Source of the DNA: Rostrohypoxylon terebratum
Taxonomy: Eukaryota > Ascomycota > Sordariomycetes > Xylariales > Hypoxylaceae
Assembly (NCBI GenBank): GCA_022497145.1
Contig: MU386039.1
Coordinates: 1 to 35,536, forward strand
Length of the DNA stretch: 35,536 nt
Direction: 5' to 3'
Shown: one piece after another, positions 9,245 through 20,798 of the stretch
How the letters are laid out: every line of letters starts with the position of its first letter
Numbering within the stretch: the stretch's first letter is position 1
The notes under the pieces: model-generated
Seen by the model: the letters and a program-made list of their open reading frames with translations, nothing else
Told to the model about the DNA's origin: nothing
Databases searched by the model: none
Position numbers and translations under genes: made by a program

Positions 9245-11735
9245 TATATAAGTATTATTTAAATACTTAATTTAATTATTTAATTTATTTATTTCATTAT
9301 AAGTAATAAACTATAAATAGCTTTTATTTAATTTTTATTATTTTAGTAAAGCTTTTTTAAAATTTGAAGATAAAAAACTTATTTTTCAATAATCTTATTT
9401 ATTATATTATGTTTACTAGTAATATAACTTAAAAACATATATATTAGTTTTTTTTATTATACTTATTTTTTCATATAAAATAAAGTAAACATATTTAATA
9501 AATTTATTTATAATAATTTAAATATTATCAAACTTAGTATTAATTATTAGTTACTTAAATTTAAATAATTTAATAATAAAGTTTTATATAATATTTAATT
9601 ATATTTTATTTAATATTTTAATTAATTACGTTAGGTTATAAGGTTTATATTTAATAGCTTTAAATTTATTATAAATATTATAGTTTTTAACTATTTTTTA
9701 ATTATTTAATATAGTTTCGAAAAATTATATAACTATTTAATTTGATTTTAAGTTTTAAAAATACTTTAATATTTATATAAAAAGTGTTTATAATAGTATT
9801 AAATAAATTTCTTTTTAAATTTTAAAGGTAATATAAATTTTTCCTTTATAAATAATTTTATTCCTTTTTAATGAAATCTTTTATTAATAAATCTTATTAA
9901 ATTTCTTTTATTACTTAAGTAATTTACTAGTTTTATTTATTATTTATGTTTATAATAAATACTATTAATAAAACGAAAGCTTTATTAAACTTTTATTTAA
10001 ATATAATTTATTTTTCGTTAACTTTTTTAATATTAATTTTTTTTAGTTTATTTAAAATATTAACTTAAATATTTTCTTTTTTTTAATATAATAAATTTTA
10101 ATAGGTTTTTTAGTTTTTATTATATAAGATCTTTATTCTTTCAGGATTATAATAATAGTTAATCATTTTTAATTATAGGTTTAATAGTATAATTTAAGTT
10201 TTTTAAATGTTTTAAAGAAATAAGTTATTAAATGTTATTTTTTATCGTTTTTTAATTATTTTCGTATTTTTTTATAGCTTTATTAAATATATTTATATAA
10301 AGTTATCTTTTTTATTTTTTTATTTATTTAAGTTAAGTAAGATTAATATTAAGTTATTAATAATTATTTTTTTATTTTTTTAAAAGTAATATTTACGTTT
10401 CAGTTTTATTAAAAGTTGTTAAGATTTTTAATTTAAATGGTTATTATTATTAATTTAGCGGTTTTTTTAAAGTTTTTAATAAAGTTTTTATTATAATTCG
10501 TAAAACTATAAAATTACTATATTATAATAACGTTAATAAGTATCAATTAATTTTATATTACTTTTATTTTTACATTTTAAATCTTAATATATTTTAAAAT
10601 AATTATGTAACTTAGGTAATTTAATTTTTATATAAAAGATTTGCTTTTTTTTAAGTTTATAAGTAATTTAACTTTATTAAGTACTTTAAGTATTTTTTAA
10701 ATATATAAAAATTATCTTTTTAAAGAATTTATATAAGATAGTTTCGATTATATTTTAAAAGGTTACTAATACATTAATTAATTTAAACAATATTATTATA
10801 CATTTATAGTGATTATAAGGTGTTTATATTATTATTATTTATTTATTATTAATGGTTATTTATATAAGGTTAAAAGTTAACTTTAAATTTAATATTATAA
10901 ATCATTTAAAATCTTTAATTTATTCTTTTAAAAATTTAATATAAAAGAAAAGGTATTTATTTTTAATTGCAATTTTATTAAATTATTAATAATTATATAC
11001 TTTATAATATATTAATTTCTTTTTCTTTTTTATGAAATTTTAAAGTTTTATTTTAGTTTTCTTTACATATTAAAAAAATTAAGTACTTTATTAATAATTT
11101 TAATTTTTATATAAATTTCTTTTAAGTTGTTTTTTAATTATTTCTCATAATTCTTTTAATTTAATTTAATTTTAAAATAACTTAAGAAACTTTTTTTAAA
11201 TATTCTTTTAATATATTAAAGAGTTTTTTTTAACTTTTTTTTTAACCTTTTTAAAATTATTAGTAGGTCAAGTGGTATAGTGATACTTTTAAGTTATAAG
11301 AAATTTAATTATTATTTTAATTTGTTTAAGTTATTATGTTTAAAAATTAAATCCGGCTTTTTTCCCTTTAATTATTAAATTATACTTATTATTTAATTAA
11401 TTTTTAAGTTATTAGTTTTAAATCATAATGTATTAAGTATTATATCGTAATTAATAATGTTAAAATATACTTAGTTAATAATTTTTTAAATTTAAATAAA
11501 AAGATTTTAAGCTTTTTAATAAATTTATCTTTTATTATATTATAAAAGCGAGTTATTAATATTATGAACTTTATAAAAGTTTTTTTTGTATATAAATTTA
11601 ATACTTTTATATTTATTAATAATATTAAAATTAATCACATTTAATACGTTTTTTAAGTTAATAATTATATTAATATTATTTTTTTTATAAAACTTTAATA
11701 TAAAACCAAGGTTTAATCGGTGTTTTTATTAATTT
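9245..11735. other. AT-rich RIPed block, gene-free
   Basis: The plus strand keeps more G than C, meaning most mutations were C-to-T on this strand over a long run. No ORF above about 60 residues and no recognisable protein motif is present. Apart from the tRNA-like relic near 11264-11364, I see nothing I can assign. Confidence 0.5.
11264..11364 (+). ncRNA. Possible tRNA-derived relic (SINE or tRNA pseudogene)
   Basis: TAGGTCAAGTGG at 11264-11275 matches the tRNA D-arm/A-box pattern at most positions. It is followed by a GGTATAGTGATAC D-loop-like stretch and a possible anticodon-arm CTT...AAG. About 70 bp on comes GTTTAAAAATTAAATCC (11339-11353), reminiscent of a mutated B box, and then a T run near 11358 that could be a Pol III terminator. 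Spacing is too long for a plain tRNA and the stems are broken, so a decayed tRNA-derived element is the better reading. Weak evidence. Confidence 0.3.
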
Positions 11736-12146
11736 TGTTACAACTTCCCCATATCAGAACGGACAAAACATCACCCGAAGGTCACGTGACCTAGTCAAAG
11801 TCTTGGCGTTGAATCGAGTTCGATTCAACGAATCGAACTCAACCCAATAGATCGAGTTCCATTCAATAAGTTAAGATCAACTCACAAGGACAATCACAAC
11901 TCACCAACTTTATGGACATAAGCATTTAGTATAAGAAGAATGGAAATTTCCTACTGTATTTAGTTTTGAGTTCCTCAGCTTTCAATCTAAGTATTCAGAC
12001 TGCACTTGAATATAGAGTCCCATGAAATCTCTTTTACGAACAGAATCGTCAACCCTACAGTATTGTTACCTTAAAACCAAGTACCCCAGGGTACGTATCC
12101 GCTCTACGAAGTCAGTTAGACAGAAGTTGTAGACGGGTTCGTAACA
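11736..12146 (+). mobile_element. Solo LTR 'E' (family 2)
   Basis: It starts TGTTACAACTTCC and ends GGGTTCGTAACA, with perfect 5-bp duplication AATTT (11731-11735 and 12147-12151). TATAAG at 11930-11935 gives plus sense. U3 carries GGTCACGTGACC at 11780-11791 and iterated, self-complementary TCGATTCAACGAATCGA-type motifs. R-U5 matches LTRs F and G in inverse orientation over most of its length. No internal region. Confidence 0.85.
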
Positions 12147-12151
12147 AATTT

Positions 12152-14554
12152 TATAATATAAATTAAAATTATTTTTTTTAATTTGAAAATTTTTATTATT
12201 TTTTTTATAATTTACATTTAAACTTTAATAGTTTAATTTATTTATATTTATATTTATATAAGTTTATTCATAGTTTAATTTAACTTAATTATTTAGGTTT
12301 TTAATTAATAAACTTTTTAATATAACTTTAAAATGTTTGTTGTTTATATGTGTTTTACTTAGTAAATGTTTTATTAAAGCTTTTTATTTAATCTTATATA
12401 TATTATGTTTTAATGTGGGTTTTAAGTATTTATTTTAAATCCTTTTAATTTAACATTTAATTTTAATAATTATTCTTAAATTAACTTATTTAAAGTTAAA
12501 ATTATAATAGACTTTATAATTAATAAAGTGAAATTTTTAATAGTATTATTAATAGTATATTTTATTTTATCCTCGATTTAAGTGTTTAATGTTTTAAATG
12601 CTTTAAATAGTTTTTCGAATGAATTTTATGTGAACACTATAAAGTAAGTAGTATTTAATTAAATAACGTACTAATTGTTTTTTTGTTTATAAGTGAAAAC
12701 TCTTTTATAATTAACTTATAAGTTACGATTATAAGGTTTATAAATTTTTTTTATTAGTTATATAATTATTAAAGTGTTTTCTTATATCACTTTTAAGTAT
12801 TTAATGTTATCTTTAAGCTATACGTTATAATGTCGTTCAATGATTTTATTATTATATATAACGCGGATAATATTAAAGGTTTTTTCTAAAAAGGTTATTT
12901 CTTTACTATTATTACATAAGGTTATAAATAGTGTTTATATTTTTAAAAGTTTTTTTAAGGATTTATATTAAAGATTATATAAGTGTTTTTTTAATCATCA
13001 CTATTAAGTGAGTATATTACTTAATATCCGTATTTATTAAACACTAACGAAAAGTTTTCTACAACCTTATTATACTTTAAAAATGATAAAAAAAACTTTA
13101 AAAGTTAATATCGTATAAAAAGCACTTTTTATGTTTAAAACGTAATAAAGTCTTTTATAACTTTTTTAATTTATATAAAAATGTCAAATATTTCCTTTTT
13201 ATTTTTTAACTTATAATTAAAAATAAACTTAAAACTTTTACTTTAATATTACTTTCTTAATAATTTTACTAGGTTTTTCCTTTAAAAACTTAGTTTTACT
13301 TTTTTTTTATTTAAACTTTTTATATTTTTTATAAAATATTTTTTATTTTAATAATTATAATATATTATATTTTTTCGGTTTTTTTTCTTTAAAAGTTTTT
13401 ACTTTATAAAGTTTATTAGTTAAGTTTCTTTTTTAAGTTTTTTAGTTTTATTATATTAATTACCATTAAAAATATTTTTTTCTTTATATTTTACAATTAA
13501 TTTTTGATTAATTTAAACGGCGAATTTAATATATTTATTAAAGGTATACTTTTTTTTATTTAATTTAATAAATTTATTTTATACTTAACTAATATATCTT
13601 TTGTAAAAAGGTTTATAATAAACTTTATTTAAAATACATGTTTAAATTATTAATTATTTAAATTTAATTATATACTTTATAGTTTTTCTTTTTTATTTTA
13701 GTTTATAAAGTTTTTTAATAATATTATGTTTCTTATTAAAGTTATTAAATATAATTTAAAGTTATTTAAAGAAGTTATTATATAATTTAAAAATAAACTT
13801 AGTTTTTTTTAATGTTTTTTTTCTTTTATAAATGTTATTTATATAATTTCGAAGGATAATTTAAAATTAAATTATTACGTTTTTAAAGAAAAATTATAAA
13901 ATTATAACAATTCTTTACATATTTATAATTAAATAAAAGTAATAAAAAACAAAGTAAACTTTTATAATAGTAATAAAGGTTTTAAAGTTTTTATTATTAG
14001 TAGTATTAAACCGTTTAAAGTTTATAAGCTTATAAGCTTTAATTTAAAGTAATTTTATTTATAAAATTTAATTATTTAAAATCATTAAAGTGTATTAGTT
14101 TAAATTAAACCTTTTATTGTTTTTATTACTAAAATTATTATTAAGATTATTATTAAGGTTATTATTATATCTTTAAAACAAGTTAATTCCTTTCGAAGGT
14201 TTAAAGTTTCTTTTATTTTTAAATTTATTTTTAAATTCGTTTTTAACTTTAATAATGTTTTATACTAAAAATTTATTTTTCATTCGAGAAATATTAATAA
14301 TTAGTTTTTTAATCTTAACTTAATTGTTAATTTACATAGTGGTTATTTTATTAACTAATGTTAATACTTTAATTAAAAGTGAAATTTTAAAAACTTTTTT
14401 TAAATTTAAAAAGTTTATGAATTTTTTATTTAAAATATTACTTTTAAACTTAAAGTTTAAATTTATAAAATTAAATTAATTTTAATTTAAATAATCGTAT
14501 AATAATAAATGTTTTAAAAAAAGGTTATTACTTATCTTATTTAACTTATATAAG
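12152..14554. other. AT-rich RIPed block with possible retroelement pol relic
   Basis: This is gene-free sequence with heavy C-to-T bias on the plus strand and occasional CpG. The only hint of former coding is the possible reverse-transcriptase remnant on the minus strand near 13040-13250. Confidence 0.5.
13040..13250 (-). pseudogene. Possible RIPed Ty3/gypsy reverse-transcriptase remnant
   Basis: One minus-strand frame reads, with stops, a hydrophobic IIS stretch, then KLKKL, then HKKCFLYDINF (about 13135-13102). This resembles the block after the YxDD motif in gypsy reverse transcriptases (EEHL...L..GL....KC.F....V.FLG). Several stops fall where RIP could turn Gln or Trp codons into stops. 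YxDD itself is not clear and the frame shifts. The identification is tentative. Confidence 0.3.
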
Positions 14555-14980
14555 TGTCACAAACCAGCTAACAGGCGACCAACTTCAAAACCAAATAGTG
14601 GGTGCCTACCTTAACCAATCACGGCTAATGTTCGGGCTGATGTGTTGGGATCAAAACACATCAAAACACATCAACTGAGCCCTGATGTGTTTAGGAAGGA
14701 TCACATCACAACACATCACGATGGTTTCAACGCCTAGGGACAGTAGGGATATTTCTTATATAAAACAAAGCATACTTCATGTATCTAGTCACTCACTTAG
14801 CTCACTAGCTATCAATCTAAGTCTATTACTTCAAAACATATCGAACTAATAGAAAGAGGACTCCAAGCCTCTTTTACGAACAGAGTACCTTTTGATCTGA
14901 TCTCTACGAGTACTGCTAACAAACAAGGAAAACCACGAATTGCCCCGTATACCTAAGTAATCAGGTATAGGTTCGTAACA
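14555..14980 (+). mobile_element. LTR 'C' (family 1, no matching duplication)
   Basis: It starts TGTCACAAACCAGC and ends GGTTCGTAACA. A TATATAAAA box near 14757-14765 gives plus sense. U3 carries five or six copies of TGATGTGTT or its complement; R-U5 matches LTR D. Flanks are ATAAG on the left and AAAAC on the right, so no duplication is visible. It may be one LTR of a larger element whose other end is lost, or a product of unequal recombination. Composition is normal. Confidence 0.75.
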
Positions 14981-14985
14981 AAAAC

Positions 14986-15682
14986 CTTTATAAATTAAAC
15001 TAATTAAATTTATAAGTTATATAAAAACACTTATAATAAAAAACATTATTACCGTAATTTATATAAAAAAACTAAGTGAAGAAATATTTCGTTTTATATT
15101 AAAAAAAATTATATAAAATTACGAAATATATAAAAGCCTTAAATAATCCATTTTACGCTATTAAAACAACCAATAAAGCTATTAATATATAAACCATATT
15201 AAAATAGAATGATTTAATAACTAAAGTTAAATAAATTTATTATAATAAAAAACATACTACGATTAAAATATCTTATAAAAAGTATTAAAATTATTTTAAT
15301 AATTAAGTATTTTTTTCATTAATTAATAAAAAACCTAAATCTTTTATTATTAAATTTATTACTAATAACATTTTTAACACCACTTATATAATAAGCTATA
15401 AATTATATATTTATTAATAAAATAATTATTTTTTAACTATTAAATATATTATAAAATGAGTTAAAAAATAAATAATCCCCTTTATAAAGTTTATAAAATA
15501 TATTTTAATATTAATAAAAATTAATAAAATATTCGAATACCTTAAAAAGATTATATTTAATAATATTAAAAGTTTTATAAGTAACAAAACTACCATTTAA
15601 AACTGAAAATATAATATTATATTTAAACTTATTGTTTTATTACGCTTTAAAAGCAACGATAAAGTTAAAAAAACTAATGAAA
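14986..15682. other. AT-rich RIPed spacer between LTR C and the composite element
   Basis: The plus strand keeps C more than G, the reverse of the block to the left. No protein could be recognised. An open frame crossing 15632-15841 joins this spacer to the next element and has no coding features. Confidence 0.45.
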
Positions 15683-16037
15683 TGTTACAATCGGTCTGGG
15701 GACAACCAATTGCGCCATGAAGCTAAAAGCTTCCCAATGACCAACTGGTCATTGTTCCCCAATTCTGTATTATATGTGTTACCCCGCAGCTGGACCGTAA
15801 CACCATGTCTCTTCTCCAGGAGGCATGTCCCTATGCCGTAACGTGTAAGGGGAACCAGTCCTTACACCTTCTGTACGCACATTGTGCCATATAAGGGGGA
15901 CAAGGCCTTATATCTCTGCACACGAGATATAATACAGGGAAACTCCAAGGTTCCGGACCGGCGACACCCAACCAGTCAGGTTTCCTTGCCTGCCTACTGT
16001 CGATGTTGCCTAAAAGCTCGGAGAAAAGCTTTTATCT

Positions 16038-16063
16038 AGCAACTGTGGGAATTGAACCCACGT
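16038..16063 (-). other. tRNA T-arm/B-box-like motif
   Basis: On the minus strand GTGGGTTCAATTCCCAC forms a perfect 5-bp stem with a seven-base TTCAATT loop, followed by AGTTGCT. This is what the 3' half of a tRNA looks like. No matching 5' acceptor strand (AGCAACT) or D-arm is found 70-90 bp upstream, so it is not an intact tRNA. It could be a primer-binding or SINE remnant in the composite element. Confidence 0.4.
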
Positions 16064-16071
16064 CTCCTATT

Positions 16072-16284
16072 TCAGCAGGTGAAGTTGGTCATTATGTTGA
16101 TTAGCGTTGGTGGTTCAGCTAAAGGCGGAACTCCGGGGATGTTCTTCAAGTTAGAGGAGCCTTTTGGTTTTTCGTCCGGAGTGTCGCTCTCGGATTCGAG
16201 GTCTGGGTCTGCGAAGTCAAACCAATCCCAATTTGGATACTCGTACAATGGTAGTTGTCTTAAAAGAAGGAGGTTGCTACTCAT
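16072..16284 (-). pseudogene. Gag-like N-terminal fragment downstream of LTR B
   Basis: An ATG at 16284 lies 43 bp inside the LTR B border (minus sense) and opens a 70-residue frame. It begins MSSNLLLLRQLPLYEYP, continues WDWFDF and an acidic, Ser/Pro-rich segment, and ends NIMTNFTC before a stop at 16072. Its position just after an LTR and leader is that of gag, and it has no stops or RIP signature. I do not recognise the family. The frame stops where the unrelated arm begins, so it is probably truncated. Confidence 0.45.
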
Positions 16285-16326
16285 ACCACTTGACCCGTAC
16301 AAGTACTGATCAAGGAGTTATCAAAA

Positions 16327-16708
16327 TGTGACGAACCTATACTTAGGCTTAGTAAGTATAGCTTCATAAGGGGGTCTTGATTTTAAGGTAACAGTAATCG
16401 TAGAGGTCAAGTGTAATCAATCAAGTGTGTTCGTCAGAGAGGCTTGGAGTCCTCTCCCTACTCGTAGTGAATAGACTTAGATTGATAACTAAAGAACTAG
16501 AATGAGTGACTAGATACATGAGAGTCTGCTATGCTTTATATAGGAAATATCCCTTCTCTTCTTGAGCGTTGAAGCCATCGTGACGTGATGGATGTGTGTT
16601 GATGTGTTCTATATCCCCCACATCCATACACATCCATTTCTCCGTAGTTTAACCATGATTGGTTGACGTGCTCCACATCAGAATGATTTATTTTTGGTGG
16701 CCGTGACA
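16327..16708 (-). mobile_element. LTR 'B' (family 1), 5' LTR of the composite element
   Basis: On the given strand it starts TGTGACGAACC and ends GGCCGTGACA, 382 bp. It is close to LTR A over its whole length but lacks the nested insert. A CTATATAAAG box (minus strand, about 16543-16534) gives minus sense. Only the outer flank matches the target duplication (TGAAA at 16709); the inner flank leads into the gag-like fragment, so it is not solo. Confidence 0.82.
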
Positions 16709-17389
16709 TGAAAATATAAAAAAATAACATTTTAAAAGTACCGAACAAATTTATAACTTAAAGCCTATTTAAACTTTTAATTTAAACTATTATAATATAT
16801 AACCGAATATTAAGATTAAGTAATTATAGTATTTTTTTTAATATTTAAAACATAACCTCTTTAAAATTAATAACTAATTAAATACGTTAAATATATTTAT
16901 AAGTAAACTAAAAAAAAAGTTACGGCTAAAAAAAAGCTAGTTAAATAATATAAAACACTTATAGTTAAGTTATATAATAACGGTTTAAAAGTATTAAAAG
17001 ATAAAGTATAAACGTACTTTTAAAAAAAAGTTTAATACGTATATATGCTTTTAAAAATTAAATATTACAAATAAAATAACATATTAAAAAACATAAACTT
17101 TATTATAATAATTTTTAAGTCATCGCTAATTATCATTTAAATAATACTTATTATTTATATAACCTTAAAAGTTTAATCTTTAAAAATAAATATAATAAAA
17201 CTAACCTTTTTTTATATATATAAATAACGGGTATTTTATAAAAAACCTACAATATATTAACCGAATAACATTAAAATAAAATTAATGTTAAATTTAAAAA
17301 AGGTTTAAATTATAAAGGATAATTAAAACGATTATTTAAAAGAAAAAAAATTGTAAATATTAATTAAATATAAGTAAGTATTATTATAT

Positions 17390-17805
17390 ATTATAACTTT
17401 ACGTATATCACTTTATTTACTAATAATAATTAAAAATATTACTTATTATATTTAACTTTAAATTTATAAATAACTTTTTTTTAATATAATAAAATTATTT
17501 ATATAAATTTAATAACTTTTTATATAATAAATATAAGGTATATTTTAAACTATATAAATAACTTTAACTAACACGTATATAATCACGTGTAATATAAAGC
17601 TTAAAAAATGATAGTAATATTTTAAAAGCGGTGTGTGTATTATATTTAATCGAGGTTAACTTAAAGTTAATTAGTTTTATAAAGTTATATCCTCGTTTAC
17701 ACTATAATCGTAAATTTTTTTTTACTTGTTTAATTTTAATATAATAAACATTATTATTTGATTCATAAACTTTCGTGCTTACTTTAAATGTTTAATTAAC
17801 CTTTA
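17390..17805 (+). repeat. RIPed repeat R1
   Basis: 17570-17805 aligns with the reverse complement of 28165-27900 (R3) with differences almost all C-to-T or G-to-A. For example ATCACGTGTAATATAAAGCT stands against GTCACGTGTAATGTGGGGCT. 17390-17565 aligns with the reverse complement of about 28765-28590. So R is a multi-part dispersed repeat, probably a transposon end region, and this copy is strongly RIPed. Confidence 0.65.
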
Positions 17806-18694
17806 CTAATAAAAAATAAATGGTTTATTTAATTAATAAAAAAATAAACGAAATAAATATTAATAATAATTAATTAAATAATAAAAATAAAAATTATAAA
17901 AGAAAATTTTTATTATTATTAAATGTTAATTTTAATTTAAATAATACAAATAACGAGCTTTTTAATAATAATTTAATATAATTAATAATTTTTATTTTAA
18001 TATTTTAAAGGAAAAATTTAATTAGTTTCAATTTAAGTTTTAAATTTTTTATTATAATTATAAACATAAGTTATATTAAATAATATATTAAAATTAGTAG
18101 TTTATTACTCATTTTATAAAAATTATTACGATATTTTTAAAATAAAATCTTTCAAATGGATTTTATTTTTTTTCTTTAGTTTTATTTATTTTATATTAAA
18201 TAATATTTTTTTTATTTTAATTAAATAACATTCCCGCTTTAATAGCTTTTTATAAAGAAAAAATCTTCTAACTTCTTTTTTAGTTTAAAGTCCTTATATA
18301 TTTAAAAGGATTGAAAAATCTTAAAGCTTATAAAAACCTATTTTTTCGGATATTTAAAAAGGCTAACTTTAAAAAAAAAGTTAAGATTTTTTTTAAATAT
18401 TATTATATAATATATTACATAGTGTTAATTTAAAAAATATAAAATAAATATAAATTATTATATATAAATTTATATGTTTTATTGTATATATTTTTATTTT
18501 TTTATCATATGTATTTTTATAATATTTATTTATTTATTTTTACATTAATTATTTAATTACATAGAAAAGTTATTTTATTAAATATATAAAATTATTATTA
18601 AGTAAATATTTAAATAAAAATTAAATATTAAAACAATTTATTCTACTACGTTTATTTTTTATAATTATTTTAATTATAAAACTTTATTATTTTA

Positions 18695-18985
18695 ATAAAC
18701 ATTATAGAAATAAAAAAATTAAAATTGAATAATGTTTAATAAATTATATATTAATTTAAAATTAAAGCTTAAAAATTTTTAACAAAAGTTATTTTTATTT
18801 TTTAACTTAACTATTTTATTTTATTTTATTTATATAATTTATCACGTGTTTTTTATAATCGTTATATTTTTATATTTTATTGATTATATGATACTTTTAT
18901 TATAAACCTTTAAAAGAAATTAAATTAATACTTTTTAAAGATTATTTAACTTTTAAAACTTTTTACGATTTTATAATTATTTTTT
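18695..18985 (+). repeat. RIPed repeat Q1
   Basis: It shares the order AAAATTAAAGCTTAAAAATT, TTATTTTTATTTTT.AACTTAA, ATTTATATAATTTA and ATACTTTTATTATAAACCTT with 22200-22455, 24080-24325 and 24340-24540. It is one of four same-direction copies of an unidentified repeat. Confidence 0.6.
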
Positions 18986-20409
18986 TAAAAACGATCGTTT
19001 CGGCCGTTTATAATTAGAAACAAATATTTTTACGGTCGGCTTCGTAGCTTAAGTATTTTCTTTACTTTTTTTTTATTTTTCTCGTAATCTTTTTTAACAA
19101 CCGTTTTTTATACTTAACAATTTTTTTACGTTATATATATCTTTTTTAAATACTTATTAATTATATTTAAAGGGCTATTTTCTCTACTTTATTAAATATA
19201 ATATATCTTTGTTTACTACTTTTTTTATAGTTTTTTTTATTTTTTATTTTTTTTTTATTAATAAAATTTAAAAGCTATAAAAATTATTAAATTTTACATT
19301 GAGTTTTAACTTTTAAGATTTTAATAAAAATATTAAAAATACGTTATATAGCCGTAAATACTTATTAAATAATATTATATAACATATAAATTTATTTATT
19401 AACTTAAAAAATTTTAAAAAATCGATATATTTAAAAGTTAATTTAAAATTAATTAGGTTATTTTTTTAAAGTTAACGGCGTATAACATTTATTAACTTAT
19501 AACTTAATCGCGTGTTTTTAATGTTTTTTAAGTTTTTTTATTTTTTTTAACTATTAATACTTTTTTTTAAAAAACGTTATTTTTAACTTTAAACTTTGTT
19601 ATTAAATAATATTTGATCAAGGTTATAAAAAGTTTAATATTTATTATAACGTTTTATATATTATTATAAATATATTATATTCTTTTTAATTTTAATGTTT
19701 AATAAGTTTACTTTTTTAATATAAAACATCGTAAGTAAACTTTAAATTATTTATTTATTTTTTTATTAGTAACTTTTAAATACGTTTAACGTTAAAATAT
19801 TTTATATGTAAATTTTCGTAGTTTTACACTATTAATCTTTTTAATGCTTCGTTAATTTAATATATTTATTTAGTTTTTAAATCGAATTAAACTATCCTTC
19901 TTAACTAACTAAAAATTATTATTAACATTAACTTTTATTTTTAACAACTTTTTTTCCTTTTTTAATAAAATCTTATTATTATTTTAAGCTTTTTATAATA
20001 GTTTCTTTTATTTTATTAAAGTAATTTAACTTATATGTTATTATTTTATTAATATTTTATTTACTTTTATTTTTCGAAACTTTTATAATTTTTTAAAAAA
20101 TTTATGTTATTTATTTAACTTAATTAATTATACAATTTAAATAAACTTTTAAAAATTAAAGCTTTATATTTTATAACTATACTTTTTTAAAATTTATCAT
20201 TTAAAATATCGTTAATTTAACCTTTATTAATGATACTTAATTATATTTTAATTTTTCGATGTTTTTTTCATAATTAAATCGGCGTAACTTAAAGTTTAAA
20301 AGGTTTTTAGTTACTTTTATATCTAGTTTTAAAATCTTAAAATGTTAAATATATACACTAACGAAATTATTTGTTATTAAAATCGGTTATTTTATAAATA
20401 TATATAAGT

Positions 20410-20798
20410 TGTTACGAACCCGTCTACTACTTCTGTCTAACTGACTTCGTAGAGCGGATACGTACCCTGGGGTACTTGGTTTTAAGGTAACAATACTGTA
20501 GGGTTGACGATTCTGTTCGTAAAAGAGATTTCCTGGGACTCTATATTCAAGTACGGTCTGAATACTTAGATTGAAAGCTGAAGAACTAAAACTAAATACA
20601 ATAGGAAATTTCGATTCTTTATATATTAACTCTCCTTCGCTGGTAGAGGAATGAATCGATGGGAACTAATGGTGAGTTCGTTGATTCATCGTTTCCTGAA
20701 ACGCTGAATCGAGGCATGTATCACGGCGATTCATCGTTTCAGTCACGTGACCTTCGGATTATTATTTCTTCCGGTGGTCGTATCTTCGGATCGTAACA
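20410..20798 (-). mobile_element. Solo LTR 'F' (family 2)
   Basis: It starts TGTTACGAACCCG and ends GGATCGTAACA, with perfect 5-bp duplication TAAGT (20405-20409 and 20799-20803). TATATAAAG on the minus strand (about 20626-20618) gives minus sense. U3 holds a GTCACGTGAC palindrome (20742-20751) and repeated GATTCATCGTTTC motifs. U5 is nearly identical to LTR G. Confidence 0.86.

Larger units (their letters stand above)
15683..16708 (-). mobile_element. Composite 1,026-bp LTR-type element bounded by TGAAA
   Basis: The unit begins TGTTACAATC and ends GGCCGTGACA on the given strand. It is flanked by identical TGAAA (15678-15682 and 16709-16713). Its right part is LTR B (16327-16708). Reading leftward on the minus strand come a short leader, a gag-like start (16284-16072) and a T-arm-like motif (16038-16063). 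A GC-normal arm of about 350 bp (15683-16037) is unrelated to LTR B. The first ten bases of the two ends match as inverted repeats if C/T and G/A are equated. It behaves as a single insertion, but its two ends belong to different sequence types. It may be a chimeric or internally deleted retroelement. Confidence 0.55.
16714..20404. other. AT-rich RIPed block with repeats R1 and Q1
   Basis: There is no intact gene. Between 16740 and 17500 the plus strand retains C over G, and later parts switch bias. Recognisable pieces are repeats R1 (17390-17805) and Q1 (18695-18985). CpG-bearing stretches near 18985-19050 and 19440-19520 may be old coding DNA but are unassignable. Confidence 0.5.

Noticed and set aside
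8845..14980. LTRs D and C as the two ends of one 6.1-kb element with AAAAC duplications
   Set aside because: Their U3 halves differ in kind, which is not possible for the two LTRs of one insertion, and D has its own perfect duplication on both sides.
15632..15841. Plus-strand open frame of 69 residues
   Set aside because: It crosses the border of the composite element at 15683, so it is an accidental join of RIPed spacer and element arm, with no coding features.
16020..16125. Intact tRNA gene on the minus strand
   Set aside because: The T-arm is perfect, but no pairing acceptor 5' strand, D-arm or anticodon arm is found at the right distances.
16052..16309. Plus-strand 85-residue open frame
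   Set aside because: It is the antisense shadow of the gag-like fragment, whose acidic, Pro/Ser-rich composition and position after an LTR make the minus strand the better reading.
16536..16748. Minus-strand 70-residue open frame
   Set aside because: It lies across the U3 end of LTR B and RIPed flank; LTRs are not expected to code, and no motif is present.
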